Made by a program: the position numbers and the translations under genes. From the NCBI RefSeq assembly GCF_900215325.1, contig NZ_OCMS01000005.1, positions 62,001-126,000 on the forward strand: DNA of 64,000 nt, written 5' to 3'. The stretch is from Fibrobacter sp. UWB16 (lineage in GTDB: Bacteria; Fibrobacterota; Fibrobacteria; Fibrobacterales; Fibrobacteraceae). This document shows, one piece after another, positions 53,640-61,551 of the stretch. The notes beneath the pieces are model-generated. The model was not told where the DNA came from. It saw nothing but the letters and a program-made list of their open reading frames with translations, and did not search any database. Position 1 is the stretch's first letter, and each line of letters begins with the position of its first letter.

Positions 53640-55001
53640 TTAACGTTTCTTTTGGCGATTGCGTAAACGACGTTGTATGCGACGTTCCCGTTTGAGAGTT
53701 TCCATCGAAACCGTGTGGAGAATGTCAATGACGCGTTCGCGGGCGTAAGACTTGTTCAGTTTTTTGTGCGTTACGTAGTCCAGCAAACACACGCATAAAA
53801 GTAACAATCCGACAAAAATCGAGAGTGAAATCGGCCAAAGATGGACGGTGAATTTAGCTGCAACGAGACCAAATGCGGGCGGCATCAAGATTGAACCGAT
53901 GTAGGAACCGGCGAGCTGGATGCTAATCGCTTGACTCGAAAGCGATTCGCCGAAACGCGCAGGGGTTGCATGGATTAGTGACGGGTACACGGGTGCGCAA
54001 CCGAGGCCGAGCAGGCAAATGCAGGCGGGCTGCAAGTTCAGCGGGAGCGGGATTGAAAGGATGAGGCAACCCACAGAGACGATGGCGATTCCAGCGTAAA
54101 TCAGGCGATGGTCGGTAAACTTGATTGCAAAAAATCCGCTTGCAATGCGGCCAATCATCACGGATGCAAACATGAGCGAAACGATGAATGCTCCGATTTC
54201 GGGTTTGAATCCGCAAGCGATGAGGTAGGTGCCGCACCAAAGACTAGTCGAAATTTCGAGTGCCGAATAAAAGAAGAACGTGAGGAACGAAAGCTTCATT
54301 CCCGGGACGCGGAGCGCCTCGCGAATGCTGATGTGCGGCGCATTATTTGCGTTGTTGTCGGAGGGCGCGGCAGTTCTCGGCGCGTTTCCTGGGCTCGCGA
54401 CTTTCACATTTTCAGAACTCGCCGGGATGGTGACGTTTTCTGAGAGCCCTCCACGCGCTTCTGTTTTTTTCCACAGCGGGAGCGAAATAAGAATCAACAC
54501 GAAAATTGCGGTGAGGCTTGCGGCGACATATTCGTATGCTCCACGCCAACCGCTGCCGATCATAATCGAGAACGAAAGAAGCGATGGCCCAAGCGTTGCT
54601 CCGATGCCCCAGCTTGCATGCAACCAGTTCGTGTGCTTGGATTCCAGATAAATGGCGGCGAAGTTGTTCATCGCTACATCGACGGCGCCTGCGCCAATGC
54701 CCATCGGGATCGCCCAAAGGCAAAGGACGTTGAACGAATCCGCATTTCCGTAACCGACAGAGGCGATTGCGGTCAGCGCAATGCTGTAGGCGACAAGCTT
54801 TCCTGTGCCTAAAATGCGAAGAAATTTTGGTGTGCAGAGGCTAGAGACGATTGTCCCGAGCGATGCGATAATGGAAAGGATGCCCGCCGCAGAAATCGGC
54901 GTTTTAAGGTCTAAATGCATTAAGGGCCAAGCCGCCCCAAGAATGGTGTCGGGGAGACCTAGCCCAATAAATGCAACGTATATGACAACGAGGAGGAAAA
55001 T
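53640..55001 (-). CDS. Major facilitator superfamily transporter, apparent ATT start
   Basis: About 453 residues in 12 helices with a basic C-terminal tail. From the first ATG in frame (54920) the protein would lack helix 1. The same frame continues back without a stop to just after the cysS stop codon and encodes a textbook first helix: AIFLLVVIYVAFIGLGLPDT, then ILGAAWPLM. No ATG, GTG or TTG is available there; the first plausible start is ATT at 55001, with AAGGA (the end of cysS) seven bases ahead. PMGIGAGAVDVAMNNF and LGLGCAPVYPSLIH resemble the FucP-like sugar-permease group. The substrate is unknown. Translation is probably coupled to cysS. Confidence 0.75.
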   Translation of the reverse strand: MFLLVVIYVAFIGLGLPDTILGAAWPLMHLDLKTPISAAGILSIIASLGTIVSSLCTPKFLRILGTGKLVAYSIALTAIASVGYGNADSFNVLCLWAIPMGIGAGAVDVAMNNFAAIYLESKHTNWLHASWGIGATLGPSLLSFSIMIGSGWRGAYEYVAASLTAIFVLILISLPLWKKTEARGGLSENVTIPASSENVKVASPGNAPRTAAPSDNNANNAPHISIREALRVPGMKLSFLTFFFYSALEISTSLWCGTYLIACGFKPEIGAFIVSLMFASVMIGRIASGFFAIKFTDHRLIYAGIAIVSVGCLILSIPLPLNLQPACICLLGLGCAPVYPSLIHATPARFGESLSSQAISIQLAGSYIGSILMPPAFGLVAAKFTVHLWPISLSIFVGLLLLCVCLLDYVTHKKLNKSYARERVIDILHTVSMETLKRERRIQRRLRNRQKKR

Positions 55002-55004
55002 GGC

Positions 55005-56459
55005 TTATTCCTTCACGCTCCAGGTCGTGCCTTCCTTAGAGTCCTTGATCACGATGTTCATCGCGGCAAGTTCATCGCGGATGCGGTCGCTTTCGGCCCA
55101 GTTCTTGTTGGCGCGTGCTTCCTTGCGGGCTGCGATCAAAGCTTCGATCTTAGCGGTATCGATGTTGTCGTTTGCGCCCTTCTTGGCGTATTCTTCACGC
55201 GGCTGGTCGAGCTTGAGACCAAAGATCTTGTCGAAGTCAGCCACGAGTGCAGCCTTTTCACCGTCATCGATGTCGCTCTTGAGCATCGTGTTCATGATGC
55301 CGAGTGCGCGCGGCATGTTGAGGTCGTCACCGATAGCGTCCTTGAATTCCTGCTGGAATGCCTTGGCAGCTTCGCTGGTAATAGCGGTTGCCTTGCCAAT
55401 CAGCGGGTCCGTCTTCTTGTGCAAGCTCTTGAAGGCTTCCTTGGCGCCGGTGAGGGCTTCCCAAGTGAAGTTCAGGTAGTTGCGGTAGTGGCTGCCGAGT
55501 GCAAAGTAGCGGTAGTCGAGCGGGTTGAATCCGCGTTCCATGAGGAGCGTGACGGTCAAGAATTCGCCCGAGGACTTACTCATCTTGCCGAACTTCTGTT
55601 CGGTCGTGCCGTCTTCAAGCTTTTCTTCGCTTGCAGTGCGGAGGAATTCACCGTGCATCCAGAAGCGGCTGAACTGAACGCCGTTGGCGCATTCGCTCTG
55701 GGCGATTTCGTTCGTGTGGTGCACGCGGATGTGGTCTGTACCACCGCAGTGGATGTCGAGCGTCGGGCCGTTGTACTTCATGGCCATGGCAGAGCATTCG
55801 ATGTGCCAACCCGGGAAACCAACGCCCCACGGGCTGTCCCATTCCATGGCGCGCTTCTTGTCCTTCGGACTGAACTTCCAAAGGGCAAAGTCCGTGGCGT
55901 TGTGCTTTTCGCCCATGTCGATGCGGCTACCCTTGCGGAGGTTTTCCACGTCGAGGCGTGCAAAGTCGGCATAGCGCGGGAACTTGAGGCTGTCGAAGTA
56001 GATGCCGTCCGAAGTGCGGTAGGTGAAACCCTTTTCTTCGAGCGTCTTCACCAAGTCAATCTGTTCCTGGATGTGGTCTGTGGCGCGCGTCCAGCGGGTC
56101 GGTTCCTGGATGTTGAGGCGGTGCCAGTCGGCCATGAATGCGTCGGTGTAGAACTTTGCGATGTCCCAGACGGACTTGCCTTCGCGGGCTGCGCCCTTTT
56201 CCATTTTATCGTCGCCGGTGTCGCCATCGCTAGTGAGGTGGCCCACGTCGGTGATATTCACGATGTGGTTGACCTTGTAGCCGTAGTAGTTGAGCGTGCG
56301 GACGAGGAAATCTTCAAAAATGTAAGTGCGGAGGTTGCCGATGTGGGCAAAGTGGTACACCGTTGGACCACAACAGTACATACGCACGGCGGGAACGCCT
56401 TCGGGAAGAGTGAACAGTTCTTTCTTGCGTGATGCGGTGTTGTAGAATTGAAGTGCCAT
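55005..56459 (-). CDS. cysS: Cysteinyl-tRNA synthetase
   Basis: 484 residues, a class I synthetase. The zinc ligand/start region is MYCCGPTVYHFAHIGNLR (HIGH-equivalent HIGN at 39-42), and GWHIECSAM carries further Zn ligands. The KMSKS loop is KMSKSSGEF. FMHGEFLR-type segments appear as WMHGEFL. The ATG at 56459 with GGAGG upstream gives the normal N-terminus; the longer frame upstream is not needed. A TTTCTAAATT element lies 55 bases upstream. The MFS gene follows immediately after the stop. Confidence 0.95.
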   Translation of the reverse strand: MALQFYNTASRKKELFTLPEGVPAVRMYCCGPTVYHFAHIGNLRTYIFEDFLVRTLNYYGYKVNHIVNITDVGHLTSDGDTGDDKMEKGAAREGKSVWDIAKFYTDAFMADWHRLNIQEPTRWTRATDHIQEQIDLVKTLEEKGFTYRTSDGIYFDSLKFPRYADFARLDVENLRKGSRIDMGEKHNATDFALWKFSPKDKKRAMEWDSPWGVGFPGWHIECSAMAMKYNGPTLDIHCGGTDHIRVHHTNEIAQSECANGVQFSRFWMHGEFLRTASEEKLEDGTTEQKFGKMSKSSGEFLTVTLLMERGFNPLDYRYFALGSHYRNYLNFTWEALTGAKEAFKSLHKKTDPLIGKATAITSEAAKAFQQEFKDAIGDDLNMPRALGIMNTMLKSDIDDGEKAALVADFDKIFGLKLDQPREEYAKKGANDNIDTAKIEALIAARKEARANKNWAESDRIRDELAAMNIVIKDSKEGTTWSVKE

Positions 56460-56513
56460 AAAGCCTCCGGTTAATGCGGCGCAACATGCGCCAAACATGC
56501 TAATGCGCGAGGC

Positions 56514-56519
56514 AATTTA
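56514..56519 (-). promoter_or_regulatory. Candidate -10 element of cysS
   Basis: Minus-strand AAATTTCTAAATTGCC with a TAAATT core, 54 bases before the ATG; same motif as at pheS and gpmI. Confidence 0.45.
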
Positions 56520-56677
56520 GAAATTTTTACAAGGGACGGCAATTGTGCGGAGACAATAACTGGCTATAGGATTTGGCTAATTCCGTCAATGTCGCGGCCA
56601 TTGTAATCGTTAAACCCTGTTGTATTGACTTCAACGGAAATTGGGCGGCGGAATGGTCCGTTTTGGAGCATGGAATT

Positions 56678-56683
56678 TATATT
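56678..56683 (+). promoter_or_regulatory. Candidate -10 element of the carbohydrate-binding lipoprotein gene
   Basis: AATTTATATTAAG with a TATATT core, 20 bases before the ATG at 56704. Confidence 0.4.
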
Positions 56684-56703
56684 AAGAAAAAATGGAGTGT
56701 TCA

Positions 56704-58710
56704 ATGATGTTAAAAAAGTTGCCTGTGATTGCTGCATCTGCAGCTTTGAGCTTTTGGGCATGTGGTGAAGACGGTTCTATTATGAATCCTAATGGCGGGG
56801 CGTATGCTCCCGCAGGAACCTCTTCTAGCAGTGATGCTTTTGGAATTGAATCTAGCTCTGGCATTTTAGATATTGATGTTGAAATTTGGAGCTCTAGCAA
56901 CGGCGCTTTGCCTGGCAACGTAGTTTCTAGTTCAAGCAATGCATTGCCGGGCAATATCGTTTCGAGTTCTAGCGTTGTGCCGAACGTCGGCGCCTCTAGC
57001 TCTAGCAATGTTATTCCTGTCGTGTCGTCTAGTTCTAACAATGCAGTCCCTGGCAGCTCGGAATCTGGCGACAATGAGAACGATAACGAAGATGCTAGAA
57101 CTTTGGATGGTACACAGATTCTCCTGAAACTTGCTGGAACTTCGGCGACTGTCGAAAACAACAATGGCTGCGTTGAAATTGCAGACAAAAGCGCAACGAT
57201 TACTTGCCCGGGCGCTTACTACGTCACCGGCGAATCGTCCGATTTCCAGGTGGTCGTGAATACTCCGGGTGCCGAAAACGAAGGCAACACGGGCGTCTAT
57301 CTTCACAATGCGACGATTAAGAGCTCCAATGCTCCGATTCTCGTGAAAAATGCTGACAAGACGGTTCTCCATTTGGTCAAGGGTACGAGCAACGTGGTTG
57401 AAGACGGTAATGGTAATCACTTGTTCGTAAAGGTCAATGGTGCTCAGGATACGGCAAAGGCTGCTATTTATTCGAGAGACGATTTGAATATCAAGGGTGC
57501 CGGTACTTTGACCGTCAAGGGAAAGTTCAAAAACGGCATCCAGTGCAGTAACGATCTTAAAATCAAGAACGGCAACATTACTGTTGAAGCCGAAGAAAAC
57601 GCCATCAAGGGCAAGGGTAGCCTCCAGATTTCTGGCGGTACGCTGAATCTCACGGCCAAGAAGGGTGACGCCCTTGAAAGTGACGAATGCGAAGAAGGTG
57701 ACGATGGCAAGTGCAAGTCCTTTATCGACGGCAAGGGCATTGTCGATATCCGCGGTGGCAACATCACCATTAAAGCGGGTGATGATGGCATCCAGGCTGC
57801 TCATTATGTCATGGTGAGCGATTCTACGGAGCCGTCAACGGTCAAGGTGACTTCTACAGGCAAGGGCTTGGTGGCTGAAAAGTTCATCTATGTGAACGGC
57901 GGTAACATCAATGTGACTGCCGATGACGATGCTCTGCATACAAAATACAAAGTCTTCATGAATGCTGGTGATGTGACCATTTCTACGAAAGACGATGGTA
58001 TCCATGCGGACTCCGCCTTGCATTTGAGCGGTTCTACGATTAATGTGGTCACTGCTTATGAAGGTCTTGAAGCGTATAAGATTTTCGCAGAAGGTGGCGT
58101 CACGGCTACATTTGCCACAAATGATGGCTGGAACGCTGCGGGTGGCGCTAAGGAAAATGCCGGTGGTTATTCCATGTTCAGCGAATCTAGTGGTCATGCT
58201 GTGATTAGTGGCGGTCACCACTACATCGCATCGAAGGGCAACATGATTGACGTGCTTGACGCCAATGGTTCTGCAAAGATGACGGGTGGTGTGTTGATTC
58301 TTGAAATTACCGGTCAAAGCTATGAAAATGGCGGTATGGGCGGTGGCTTCCCTGGTGGTGGCGGCTGGGGAGGCGGCTTTGGCGGTTTCCCGGGTATGGG
58401 TGGCCAACAGGGTGGTGGCAATGGATGCCCCTCCAATATGGCGGGCGGTCTCATCGATACGGACACGGGCTTTGAAATTACGGGTGGTGTGCTCCTCGCA
58501 TTCGGTGACTACTCGACCGACACACCGAATTGCGCTTCTGTCAGCTTCACGAGTGATAATTACTACGGTACAGAAAATGCAGCTTTCAAGCCGGAATACC
58601 ATGGCAACACGATTTTCTACGGTGGCGATGTGAAGTCCGTAAGTCAGGTGAATACCGCTGGAATGAAGGAATTCAAGTTCCCCAATGGCAAGATTTACAT
58701 GTACAAGTAA
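56704..58710 (+). CDS. Carbohydrate-binding beta-helix lipoprotein (Cthe_2159/PF14262 type)
   Basis: 668 residues from the ATG at 56704, chosen over 56692 because GGAG lies six bases before it. The lipoprotein signal ends SFWAC (Cys20). Residues about 35-125 are Ser-rich linkers with repeated SSSNALPGN-type units. From about 140 the sequence is a repetitive parallel beta-helix: IYSRDDLNIKGAGTLTVKG, KNGIQCSNDLKIKNG, ISGGTLNLTAKKGDALES, DDGIQAAHYVMV, DDALHTKYKVFM, KDDGIHADSALHLSG, AYEGLEAYKIF. These D-G-I/L turns match Cthe_2159, a calcium-containing cellulose/polygalacturonate binder. A Gly-rich stretch near 545 precedes the last domain. Probable surface role in fibre binding; the ligand is inferred. 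Confidence 0.87.
   Translation: MMLKKLPVIAASAALSFWACGEDGSIMNPNGGAYAPAGTSSSSDAFGIESSSGILDIDVEIWSSSNGALPGNVVSSSSNALPGNIVSSSSVVPNVGASSSSNVIPVVSSSSNNAVPGSSESGDNENDNEDARTLDGTQILLKLAGTSATVENNNGCVEIADKSATITCPGAYYVTGESSDFQVVVNTPGAENEGNTGVYLHNATIKSSNAPILVKNADKTVLHLVKGTSNVVEDGNGNHLFVKVNGAQDTAKAAIYSRDDLNIKGAGTLTVKGKFKNGIQCSNDLKIKNGNITVEAEENAIKGKGSLQISGGTLNLTAKKGDALESDECEEGDDGKCKSFIDGKGIVDIRGGNITIKAGDDGIQAAHYVMVSDSTEPSTVKVTSTGKGLVAEKFIYVNGGNINVTADDDALHTKYKVFMNAGDVTISTKDDGIHADSALHLSGSTINVVTAYEGLEAYKIFAEGGVTATFATNDGWNAAGGAKENAGGYSMFSESSGHAVISGGHHYIASKGNMIDVLDANGSAKMTGGVLILEITGQSYENGGMGGGFPGGGGWGGGFGGFPGMGGQQGGGNGCPSNMAGGLIDTDTGFEITGGVLLAFGDYSTDTPNCASVSFTSDNYYGTENAAFKPEYHGNTIFYGGDVKSVSQVNTAGMKEFKFPNGKIYMYK
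56886..57060 (+). repeat. Imperfect Ser-rich linker repeats
   Basis: Three to four degenerate units of about 50-60 bases coding SSSN-[A/V]-[L/I]-P-G-N/V-type linkers in the carbohydrate-binding lipoprotein. Confidence 0.6.
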
Positions 58711-58741
58711 GTCAAGTTTTTGAATAAATAGGTACAAAAAT

Positions 58742-58766
58742 GGCTGCGAGAAATCGCAGCCTTTTT
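58742..58766 (+). terminator. Rho-independent terminator of the carbohydrate-binding lipoprotein gene
   Basis: Perfect GGCTGCGA / TCGCAGCC stem, GAAA tetraloop, T5. Confidence 0.9.
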
Positions 58767-58785
58767 GCTATGAAATTTTGCGATT

Positions 58786-59454
58786 CTATAGCAGCCTTTT
58801 TAATCCCTCGATATTGCGGAGCACGATTGCTCCGCGTTTGATTTCAACAAGCCCTTTGGTGGCGAATTCCTTGAGCATGCGGGCGACCACTTCTCGGGCG
58901 GAATTCACGTCTCGCGCGATTTCTTCTTGTGTCTTTTTGACTTCGGGCTTGTCGCTACTTTCGTATGAATTAATCAAGTAATTGGCAAGGCGTTGGTCGA
59001 AACGCTTGAATAGCATCTGCTGAATGGCCCAAATCGTCTGTGAATAGCGTTCCGTTTCACGTTCAAAAACGAATGAACGCACGTGAATGTTCAAGTCCAT
59101 GAGCTTAGCGCAAACAGAGGAGGGAATGACGAGTACGGTTGTATCTTCTTCGGCGGTGACGATTGTTTCGAATGTCAACTGGTGGATCACGCATGAGGCT
59201 GTCGAAATACAAAATTCGTTCGCGTGCGCACGGTACAGTGTGACTTCGCGACCTTCATCCGAGATAAGGCTCACGCGGATGCCTCCGCTCAAAATGAGGA
59301 TAATCCCGAGACAGGCGGAACTGTTGCTGCTGACAATCTGGTCTTTATTAAAGTGCTTGATCATCGCGCGTTGCGAAACTAACGCTTTTTCTTCAAGCGA
59401 AAGATTTCCCCAAAACGGAATTTTCTTGACAATTTGACTAATCGGTTCGACCAT
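58786..59454 (-). CDS. Crp/Fnr-family transcriptional regulator
   Basis: 222 residues. The N-terminal cyclic-nucleotide-binding-like beta-roll (about 15-130) reads ISLISDEGREVTLYRAHANE. The C-terminal winged helix reads TQEEIARDVNSAREVVARML then KEFATKGLVEIKRGAIVL. There is no N-terminal Fnr cysteine cluster; single cysteines in SSACLGIIL and FCISTASCV could be redox-active. The dimer helix contains YSQTIWAIQQML. This resembles the anaerobe Crp/Fnr subgroup that senses unknown small molecules. A perfect 14-bp palindrome sits just upstream of its own start. Confidence 0.87.
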   Translation of the reverse strand: MVEPISQIVKKIPFWGNLSLEEKALVSQRAMIKHFNKDQIVSSNSSACLGIILILSGGIRVSLISDEGREVTLYRAHANEFCISTASCVIHQLTFETIVTAEEDTTVLVIPSSVCAKLMDLNIHVRSFVFERETERYSQTIWAIQQMLFKRFDQRLANYLINSYESSDKPEVKKTQEEIARDVNSAREVVARMLKEFATKGLVEIKRGAIVLRNIEGLKRLL

Positions 59455-59461
59455 AGCGAGC

Positions 59462-59475
59462 TCCCTCTAGAGGGA
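59462..59475. promoter_or_regulatory. Perfect palindrome at the crp/fnr-like promoter
   Basis: TCCCTCTAGAGGGA, 7 bases before the start codon and directly after a minus-strand TATATT (59475-59480). Candidate autoregulatory operator. It does not resemble the TGTGA-N6-TCACA Crp site. Confidence 0.5.
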
Positions 59476-59480
59476 ATATA

Positions 59481-59503
59481 TAAAAATCTCCCCTTTCGGG
59501 GAG
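59481..59503 (-). terminator. Rho-independent terminator of trxA
   Basis: Minus strand: CTCCCC GAAA GGGGAG then ATTTTTA. Confidence 0.75.
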
Positions 59504-59511
59504 CGTAGAAA

Positions 59512-59820
59512 TTATATCATCTTCACGATTTGGTCTTTTGGGCGGACGCCAACTGCGGAATTTGTGACTTTGCCGTCTTTCATGACCACGAGCAGCGGGA
59601 TGCTGGACACGCGGAACATGGCGGCGAGATCACCTTCTTCATCGACGTTGACCTTGCAGACTTTGACTTTGTCCTTGTACTCCTCGGCGATTTCCGAGAT
59701 GGTGGGCGAGAGCATACGGCACGGGCCGCACCATGGTGCCCAGAAATCAATCAGAACGGGTTTGTCGGATTTAAGGACTTCTTGTTCAAAGTTTGCGCTA
59801 GTGATTTTTAATTCAGCCAT
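59512..59820 (-). CDS. trxA: Thioredoxin
   Basis: 102 residues. The active site is FWAPWCGPCRM (Cys31, Cys34) and the cis-proline loop is VSSIPLLVV. Reduces protein disulfides in the cytoplasm. Length and motifs are standard for a housekeeping thioredoxin; no signal peptide. AAGGAAAGG lies upstream. It has its own terminator and is therefore monocistronic. No thioredoxin reductase gene is nearby. Confidence 0.95.
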   Translation of the reverse strand: MAELKITSANFEQEVLKSDKPVLIDFWAPWCGPCRMLSPTISEIAEEYKDKVKVCKVNVDEEGDLAAMFRVSSIPLLVVMKDGKVTNSAVGVRPKDQIVKMI

Positions 59821-59947
59821 TGTTTTACCTTTCCTTTTTTTGTTTTATTTTAAACTCTTTTCTTTTACACCTATATTTTAGATAATCACAAGGCTTTAGA
59901 CTGTGACTAGGTCACATTAACGAAAAATCTTTTTTTGGGGGGGGATG

Positions 59948-59978
59948 AAAAAGGCCGCGATATTGTGTCGCGACCTTT
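59948..59978 (-). terminator. Rho-independent terminator of the left xylanase gene
   Basis: AAAGGCCGCGA / TCGCGACCTTT stem with one mismatch; T run on the minus strand. Confidence 0.7.
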
Positions 59979-59987
59979 ATCAGAGTT

Positions 59988-60026
59988 GTCATCCCCGTCG
60001 CCAGTCCTCGTTTGACGGGGATCTCC
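59988..60026. repeat. Short palindromic intergenic repeat (GTCATCCCCG type)
   Basis: ATCCCCGTC / GACGGGGAT stem, adjoining the xylanase stop at 60028. Third member of the GTCAT[C/T]CC hairpin family in the window. Confidence 0.65.
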
Positions 60027-60027
60027 A

Positions 60028-61434
60028 TTACTTAATGGCGATTTGTTTGGTAAGTCTTGTTACGCCTTGACGGATTTGAACAACGTATAATCCTTCGGAA
60101 ATTGAAGAAAGTTCAATGTAGCCTTTAACACACTTTGTACTGAACACGGGGCGGCCCTGCATGTCGAATATGTCGACCTTTGTAGCTGCCTTCGAAGCCA
60201 AATCTGTTATGAATAGCGCGCGTCCGGCAAGGTGCATGGAAACGTTGCTTGGCTTAGTGAATGTTTTGATATCAATGGGATCGCCGCAATTCCCTGTTCC
60301 GCAATCTTTGGGCGGGTTGAGAACGGATTCTGGGTACGGAGTTTTAACTTCAGAAGCAGGGTGTGCCTTAAGGCTTGCCATGACGCTATCGTATGCGGGC
60401 TTAGGGTTGTATTGCTTGTCGTAAAGGAGCCCTTCGGTCTTGCCTTGCTGTTCATCAAGCCAGCTGTGAGCATCGGTCAATCCCCAAATCACGAATTCGC
60501 CCATATTCGGCTCTTCGAGGAATACGTCCATGAATTGGCGGTACAAGTGCCCTTGCTTGGCGTAGTCCGCTTCGGTGAGCTTGCCTGCTGAACCCTTCGG
60601 GAATCCAATGTCGAGCTCGGTAATGTTCAACGTCACGTTGAGTTCTGCAAGTGCTTTGGCGAGTGCGCGCACGTTTTGCGGAGTTGTTTCGTGTGCAATT
60701 TCGATGTGGGTTTGCGTGCCTACGCAGGTGATAGGAATGTTGTTTGCTTTCCAACGCTTGACCTGTTCCACGACAAAGCTTGCCTTGGAACCTTCGCGGA
60801 GGCCCCATTCGATGGAATAATCGTTGTAGCAGAGCTCTGCATCCGGGTCGGCTTCGTGCGCCCAGACAAATGCGGAATCCAAAAATTCGGCACCGATGCC
60901 TTCGTACCACACGGAGTTAGTCGAACGCCAGTCGGCATTGTAATCGTCATTGACGGCTTCGTTCACTACGTCCCATTCGGCGATTTGACCTTTCCAGTGG
61001 CTGACAACTTTGGTGATGTGGTTCTTGAGGATGGCTAGCAACTTTTCTTTTTGGCCCTTATAGTCATTTACCCAGTTTGCAACTTGGCTGTGCCAGGCGA
61101 GAGCGTGTCCGCGAACGCGGAGTCCGTTGGCCTGTGCGTATTTGACCATCTTGTCGCCCTTTTCGAAGTTGAATTCGTCTTCTTTGGGCTCGGTGGCGTC
61201 GAACTTCATTTCGTTTTCGGCGACGACCACGTTGAATTGCGTCTTGTGAATTTCTTCGAATTCCGGTTCAATCGCATCGTTGAACCATTCGCTGTTCAAA
61301 ATGGTGCCGATAAAGCGGCCGCGTTCCTTGGCGAGTTGTCGTATGGTTTCGTCAGCGGCTTGGGCGTTCATGAAGCCTGCGCCTATAATTGCGGCACCGA
61401 GTGCAATGTGCGATAAAGAATGAATCTTTTTCAT
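60028..61434 (-). CDS. GH10 endo-1,4-beta-xylanase with T9SS-like C-terminal module (copy 1)
   Basis: 468 residues from the ATG at 61434 (GAGGG upstream). Signal peptide to about residue 26 (NAQA). The GH10 barrel shows ENEMKFDATEP, RVRGHALAWHSQ, acid/base Glu159 in WDVVNEAV and nucleophile Glu273 in ITELDIGF, plus the substrate-site FVIWGLTDAHSWL. A Pro-rich linker with a CGTGNCG pair leads to a C-terminal module (about 395-468) with VDIFDMQGRPVF, SEGLYVVQI and TKQIAIK. This is the pattern of type IX secretion type A sorting domains. No CBM. Secreted or cell-surface xylan degradation is firmly expected; the export route is inferred. Confidence 0.93.
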   Translation of the reverse strand: MKKIHSLSHIALGAAIIGAGFMNAQAADETIRQLAKERGRFIGTILNSEWFNDAIEPEFEEIHKTQFNVVVAENEMKFDATEPKEDEFNFEKGDKMVKYAQANGLRVRGHALAWHSQVANWVNDYKGQKEKLLAILKNHITKVVSHWKGQIAEWDVVNEAVNDDYNADWRSTNSVWYEGIGAEFLDSAFVWAHEADPDAELCYNDYSIEWGLREGSKASFVVEQVKRWKANNIPITCVGTQTHIEIAHETTPQNVRALAKALAELNVTLNITELDIGFPKGSAGKLTEADYAKQGHLYRQFMDVFLEEPNMGEFVIWGLTDAHSWLDEQQGKTEGLLYDKQYNPKPAYDSVMASLKAHPASEVKTPYPESVLNPPKDCGTGNCGDPIDIKTFTKPSNVSMHLAGRALFITDLASKAATKVDIFDMQGRPVFSTKCVKGYIELSSISEGLYVVQIRQGVTRLTKQIAIK

Positions 61435-61502
61435 TTTATATCCCTCTATCAACCCATTTGCACCAACCCGAAAGATACATAAAACGTTCGAGAAAGTCAA
61501 AT

Positions 61503-61532
61503 AAAAAAGGGACCAGGAAAATCCTAGTCCCT
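61503..61532 (-). terminator. Rho-independent terminator of the right xylanase gene
   Basis: Minus strand: GGGACTAGGA TTT TCCTGGTCCC with one mismatch, then T6. Confidence 0.8.
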
Positions 61533-61551
61533 AGTAATTAAGAGGTGAAAT

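Noticed and set aside
56564-56680. Short minus-strand frame ending GRDIDGISQIL, possibly a gene fragment
   Set aside because: About 30 protein-like residues with no start, no ribosome-binding site and no recognised family; too little to call a pseudogene.
59931-59944. T7G8 homopolymer run as a phase-variation switch
   Set aside because: It is intergenic, beyond the stops of the nearby genes and not in a recognisable promoter, so no effect on expression can be argued.
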